Shown here: in pieces, positions 34,255 to 35,353 of the stretch
Numbering within the stretch: the stretch's first letter is position 1
Layout of the letters: each line of letters begins with the position of its first letter
Made by a program: the position numbers and the translations under genes
The notes under the pieces: generated by a model
Told to the model about the DNA's origin: nothing
Database searches by the model: none
The model's input: only the letters and a program-made list of their open reading frames with translations
Source of the DNA: Marinobacterium marinum
GTDB taxonomy: Bacteria; Pseudomonadota; Gammaproteobacteria; Pseudomonadales; Balneatricaceae
DNA: 35,353 nucleotides
Assembly: GCF_013868415.1 (NCBI RefSeq)
Contig: NZ_JACEMT010000013.1
Coordinates: 1 to 35,353, forward strand
Direction of reading: 5' to 3'

Positions 34255-34335
34255 GGGAACGTATGAACAAGTCTTCTCAGAGCCACCAAAACTGCATTTT
34301 CTCTGTGTCTGGGGCATGAAATGCGCAGGTTTCCC
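34255..34335 (+). repeat. 80-bp MITE-like element, copy 1
   Basis: It starts GGGAACGTATGAACAAGT and ends GCGCAGGTTTCCC. It is nearly identical over about 73 bp to copy 2 at 35261-35340 in the same orientation; the right end differs (GGTTTCCC against CGTTCCC). The end GGGAACGTATGAACAAGT resembles IS5-group termini, so I infer a small non-autonomous derivative. It carries no coding capacity. Confidence 0.75.
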
Positions 34336-34406
34336 GGTAATCCCCCCGAAAAATAGCGGTGCTCAAAAGTAGAATTTTCTCGTAATGTATACGCAGGAGG
34401 TTCTGC

Positions 34407-34673
34407 ATGAAAAAGTCCCGATACACCGACAGCCAGATCATGGCGATACTGAAACAAGCGGAAGCAGGTACCCCAGTTCCCGAACTATGCCGTGAACATG
34501 GGGTGAGCAGCGCCACATTTTATAAATGGCGGGCGAAATACGGCGGCATGGACGCTTCCTTGATGGCTCGACTGAAAGAGCTTGAAGACGAAAACCGCCG
34601 CCTGAAGAAAATGTATGCCGAAGAGCGGCTGAAGGCCGAGATCGTCCAGGAAGCACTGCAAAAAAAGTGGTGA
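34407..34673 (+). CDS. IS3-family transposase OrfA
   Basis: 88 residues, full length for OrfA. The N-terminal HTH ([16 protein letters not shown] with [19 protein letters not shown]) binds the element ends, and the leucine-zipper-like helix [20 protein letters not shown] follows. AGGAGG lies seven bases before the ATG. The last codons run through AAAAAAG, where ribosomes can shift -1 into orfB. OrfA looks intact, but OrfB is not. Confidence 0.92.
   Translation: MKKSRYTDSQIMAILKQAEAGTPVPELCREHGVSSATFYKWRAKYGGMDASLMARLKELEDENRRLKKMYAEERLKAEIVQEALQKKW
34660..34667 (+). promoter_or_regulatory. Programmed -1 frameshift site between orfA and orfB
   Basis: Seven A then G at 34660-34667, containing the A-AAA-AAG slippery heptamer, just before the orfA TGA at 34671-34673. 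orfB is in the -1 frame, as in other IS3 elements that make the OrfAB transposase by frameshifting. Confidence 0.65.
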
Positions 34674-35236
34674 AGCCGTCTCGACGCAAGGAGATGGCAC
34701 AGACCTATGTTGCTTCCCGTGGCGTCAGTATCCGACTCGCCTGTGCTGCCTTTGGTCTCAGCGAATCCTGCTACCGGTACACGCCCAGGCTGTCATCGGA
34801 GAATGCTGAGATTACAGATTGGTTGATTCGCCTGACCGAACAGGATTCAGACTGGGGCTTTGGTATGTGCTTTGACTACCTGCGTAATGTGAAAGGCTTC
34901 GGCTGGAACCATAAGCGCGTATACCGTATCTACTGTGAACTTGCATTGAATCTGCGCATACGGCCTCGGCGGCGCCTAAAGCGCCATAAGCCGGAGCCGT
35001 TGAAACAGCCTCTGCGACGCAACCAGGTGTGGTCGATCGACTTCATGCACGATCAGCTGTCGGATGGCAGAAGCTACCGACTGCTCAATGTGATTGATGA
35101 CTACCGACGAGAAGGACTGGCAATAGAAGCAGGCTTCTCTCTGCCATCGATGCGAGTGATACGCACCCTGTCGCAGTTGATTGAGTGGAGGGGGAAACCA
35201 TCGCACATTCGCTGTGACAACGGACTACCGGTCTAG
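34667..35236 (+). pseudogene. IS3-family transposase OrfB, truncated
   Basis: 189 residues of open frame where about 270-280 are normal. The HTH_21-like region ([23 protein letters not shown]) and the rve integrase core are seen, with the first catalytic Asp in [10 protein letters not shown] and the second in HIRCDNG. After DNG the frame reads three foreign residues and stops at TAG 35234-35236, so the catalytic Glu of the DDE triad is lost. The enzyme must be inactive. Confidence 0.85.
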
Positions 35237-35260
35237 TCAACCATTTTCAACTATAAGCTA

Positions 35261-35340
35261 GGGAACGTATGAACAAGTCTTCTCAGAGCCACCAAAACTG
35301 CATTTTCTCTGTGTCTGGGGCATGAAATGCGCACGTTCCC
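35261..35340 (+). repeat. 80-bp MITE-like element, copy 2
   Basis: An 80-bp unit with perfect 8-bp terminal inverted repeats GGGAACGT (35261-35268) and ACGTTCCC (35333-35340). It is a direct repeat of 34255-34335. No target duplication is evident in the flanks (AGCTA on the left, CCCTT on the right). A T run follows at 35344-35349. Confidence 0.75.
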
Positions 35341-35353
35341 CCCTTTTTTAACC

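Larger units (their letters stand above)
34336..35236 (+). mobile_element. IS3-family insertion sequence, 3'-truncated
   Basis: The element begins near 34336, just behind the first 80-bp repeat. A leader with AGGAGG is followed by orfA and a -1-shifted orfB. Similarity to IS3 transposases breaks off after the RCDNG motif near 35222, so the last third of orfB and the right terminal repeat are missing. No clear terminal inverted repeats can be paired. It is therefore not able to move on its own. Confidence 0.8.

Noticed and set aside
1-35353. CRISPR array, tRNA, rRNA or prophage genes
   Set aside because: No regularly spaced short repeats, no cloverleaf or CCA ends that I could see, and no phage structural or integrase genes.

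Overview
The window looks like the chromosome of a moderately GC-rich gammaproteobacterium, most likely a marine or Oceanospirillales-type lineage. The grounds are a complete E. coli-type (BcsRQ/EFG) cellulose locus, an E. coli-type C-P lyase cluster, and a PanP-type decarboxylase of the kind known from Vibrio, Shewanella and Marinobacter relatives. There is no rRNA, tRNA or other marker to fix the genus, so this placement is inference.

Layout. (a) 1-680: the end of an IS5-family element whose transposase runs leftward off the window, joined at a CTAG target to the C-terminal half of an AraC-type regulator. (b) 713-2340 (minus strand): a secreted PEBP-family protein and a GcvA-like LysR regulator. 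(c) 2653-9837 (plus strand): phnGHIJKLMNP, a tightly coupled C-P lyase operon that turns alkylphosphonates into alkane plus 5-phosphoribosyl cyclic phosphate and on to PRPP. It ends at an intrinsic terminator and has no transporter, phnF or phnO in view. (d) 9935-10684: a LoiP-like M48 lipoprotein protease. (e) 10753-13980 (minus strand): a PLP-dependent aspartate decarboxylase (panP-like) and an amidase-signature enzyme with a perfect 20-bp palindrome upstream. (f) 14135-27816 (minus strand): one colinear cellulose operon, bcsE-F-G-R-Q-A-B-Z-C, about 13.7 kb, with most junctions overlapping. It encodes the synthase, the periplasmic and outer-membrane export parts, the cellulase, c-di-GMP receptors and the phosphoethanolamine transferase.

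(g) 28291-29382 (plus strand): a ChaA-type cation/proton antiporter with a strong bidirectional terminator. (h) 29484-32737 (minus strand): a three-gene operon of exported proteins: a Tat-signal metal-dependent amidohydrolase, a small outer-membrane beta-barrel, and a Sec-exported choloylglycine-hydrolase-family Ntn enzyme. I could not assign this operon to a known pathway; it is the best candidate here for something undescribed. (i) 33255-34202 (plus strand): a bona fide nitrilase, divergent from that operon. (j) 34220-35340: decayed mobile DNA. Two direct copies of an 80-bp element with 8-bp terminal inverted repeats flank a truncated IS3-family element, and a 20-bp inverted scrap of the same IS3 orfB abuts one copy.

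Functionally the window combines phosphonate phosphorus scavenging, c-di-GMP-controlled and pEtN-modified cellulose production, and a set of amide/nitrile hydrolases (amidase, amidohydrolase, choloylglycine-type hydrolase, nitrilase). Mobile-element debris lies at both ends.
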